A DNA stretch of 5,009 bases from Nitrospirota bacterium. GTDB taxonomy: Bacteria; Nitrospirota; Thermodesulfovibrionia; Thermodesulfovibrionales; JdFR-88. The stretch is taken from NCBI GenBank assembly GCA_021819985.1, contig JAKAEG010000248.1:1-5009 (forward strand), in the 5' to 3' direction. Below the pieces are notes generated by a model. The model was not told the origin of the DNA and ran no database searches. It was given only the letters and a program-made list of their open reading frames with translations. A program made the position numbers and the translations under genes. This document shows, piece after piece, positions 4,859-5,009 of the stretch. The number at the start of each line of letters is the position of its first letter. Positions within the stretch are counted from its first letter, which is position 1.

Positions 4859-5009
4859 AGGTACTTTTTTTGAACCCCCCATCGTTTGCCGGTTTTGACG
4901 GCGGAGCAGGGGCCCGTTACCAGGCAAAGCGCGAAGTGCGCTCTTTCTGGTATCCGGCCTGGCTGGCCTATGGCGCGGGTGTTGTGAAGGAAAGCCTGCC
5001 TGTGGACGC
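4855..5009 (+). CDS. hpnJ: HpnJ-like B12-binding radical SAM protein (5' part only)
   Basis: The window ends after 51 codons. GGGGAGG (4843-4849) lies five bases before the ATG, a strong start. The N-terminus MKVLFLNPPSF begins a cobalamin-binding domain, and it continues FDGGAGARYQAKREVRSFWYPAWLAYGAG (residues 14-42). The GGAGxRYQAxRE...SFWYPxWL run is, as I recall it, the hallmark of HpnJ, the radical SAM enzyme named for hopanoid gene clusters and linked to ring formation on the bacteriohopane side chain, and of close relatives. The CxxxCxxC cluster motif would lie beyond the edge and is not seen. Relatives also occur outside hopanoid clusters, so the hopanoid role depends on neighbours to the right (squalene-hopene cyclase, hpnH and similar). 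Family membership is well supported; the symbol is tentative. Confidence 0.75.
   Translation, partial: MKVLFLNPPSFAGFDGGAGARYQAKREVRSFWYPAWLAYGAGVVKESLPVD

Noticed and set aside
4739..4927. Minus-strand open frame overlapping the start of the radical SAM gene
   Set aside because: Overlaps the well-supported HpnJ-like start and its ribosome-binding site, and has no recognisable motif.

Overview
The window looks like chromosomal DNA of a Gram-negative (diderm), possibly anaerobic bacterium. It encodes an outer-membrane beta-barrel protein ending in Tyr-Arg-Phe, exported proteins with Sec-type signal peptides, and the start of an HpnJ-like cobalamin-binding radical SAM protein. Base composition is moderate, with AT-rich intergenic gaps. 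The gene mix would suit Desulfobacterota, Nitrospirota or a related lineage, but no rRNA or other phylogenetic marker is present, so this is only an impression. No tRNA, rRNA, CRISPR array, transposase or phage gene was seen.

Layout. (1) Positions 92-691 (+) encode a ~199-residue outer-membrane barrel behind a likely extended -10 promoter. (2) A perfect 38-bp palindrome (718-755) forms a bidirectional terminator between this gene and a convergent exported two-domain rhodanese (769-1728, -). (3) A divergent control region (about 1729-1886) holds a near-consensus -35 for the rhodanese, an 18-bp operator-like inverted repeat, and a strong Shine-Dalgarno that serves a 9-codon aromatic-rich mini-ORF rather than the next gene. 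(4) A rightward group follows: a plant-type isoaspartyl peptidase/L-asparaginase (1887-2762), a conserved-looking 60-residue protein (2808-2990), and a 119-residue membrane protein with a K+-channel-like TM / pore-loop / TM plan (3038-3397). (5) Convergent to these is a 78-residue piece of cytochrome c oxidase subunit III (3400-3636, -). It seems truncated at both ends, and a REP-like CCGG hairpin lies just upstream. (6) Next come an exported DUF2147 protein (3774-4304, +), a weak shared terminator, and a stand-alone Smr-domain protein (4352-4663, -). (7) The right edge cuts an HpnJ-like radical SAM gene (4855 onward, +), preceded by a 13-codon ORF that overlaps its start as ATGA.

The genes do not form one obvious pathway. 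They read as a run of short housekeeping and envelope units arranged convergently and divergently. The most notable points are the minimal channel-like protein with a TGMGP 'filter', the subunit III remnant beside a repeat, and the two short upstream ORFs in front of the asparaginase and the radical SAM gene. No clearly new multi-gene system can be supported from this window alone.
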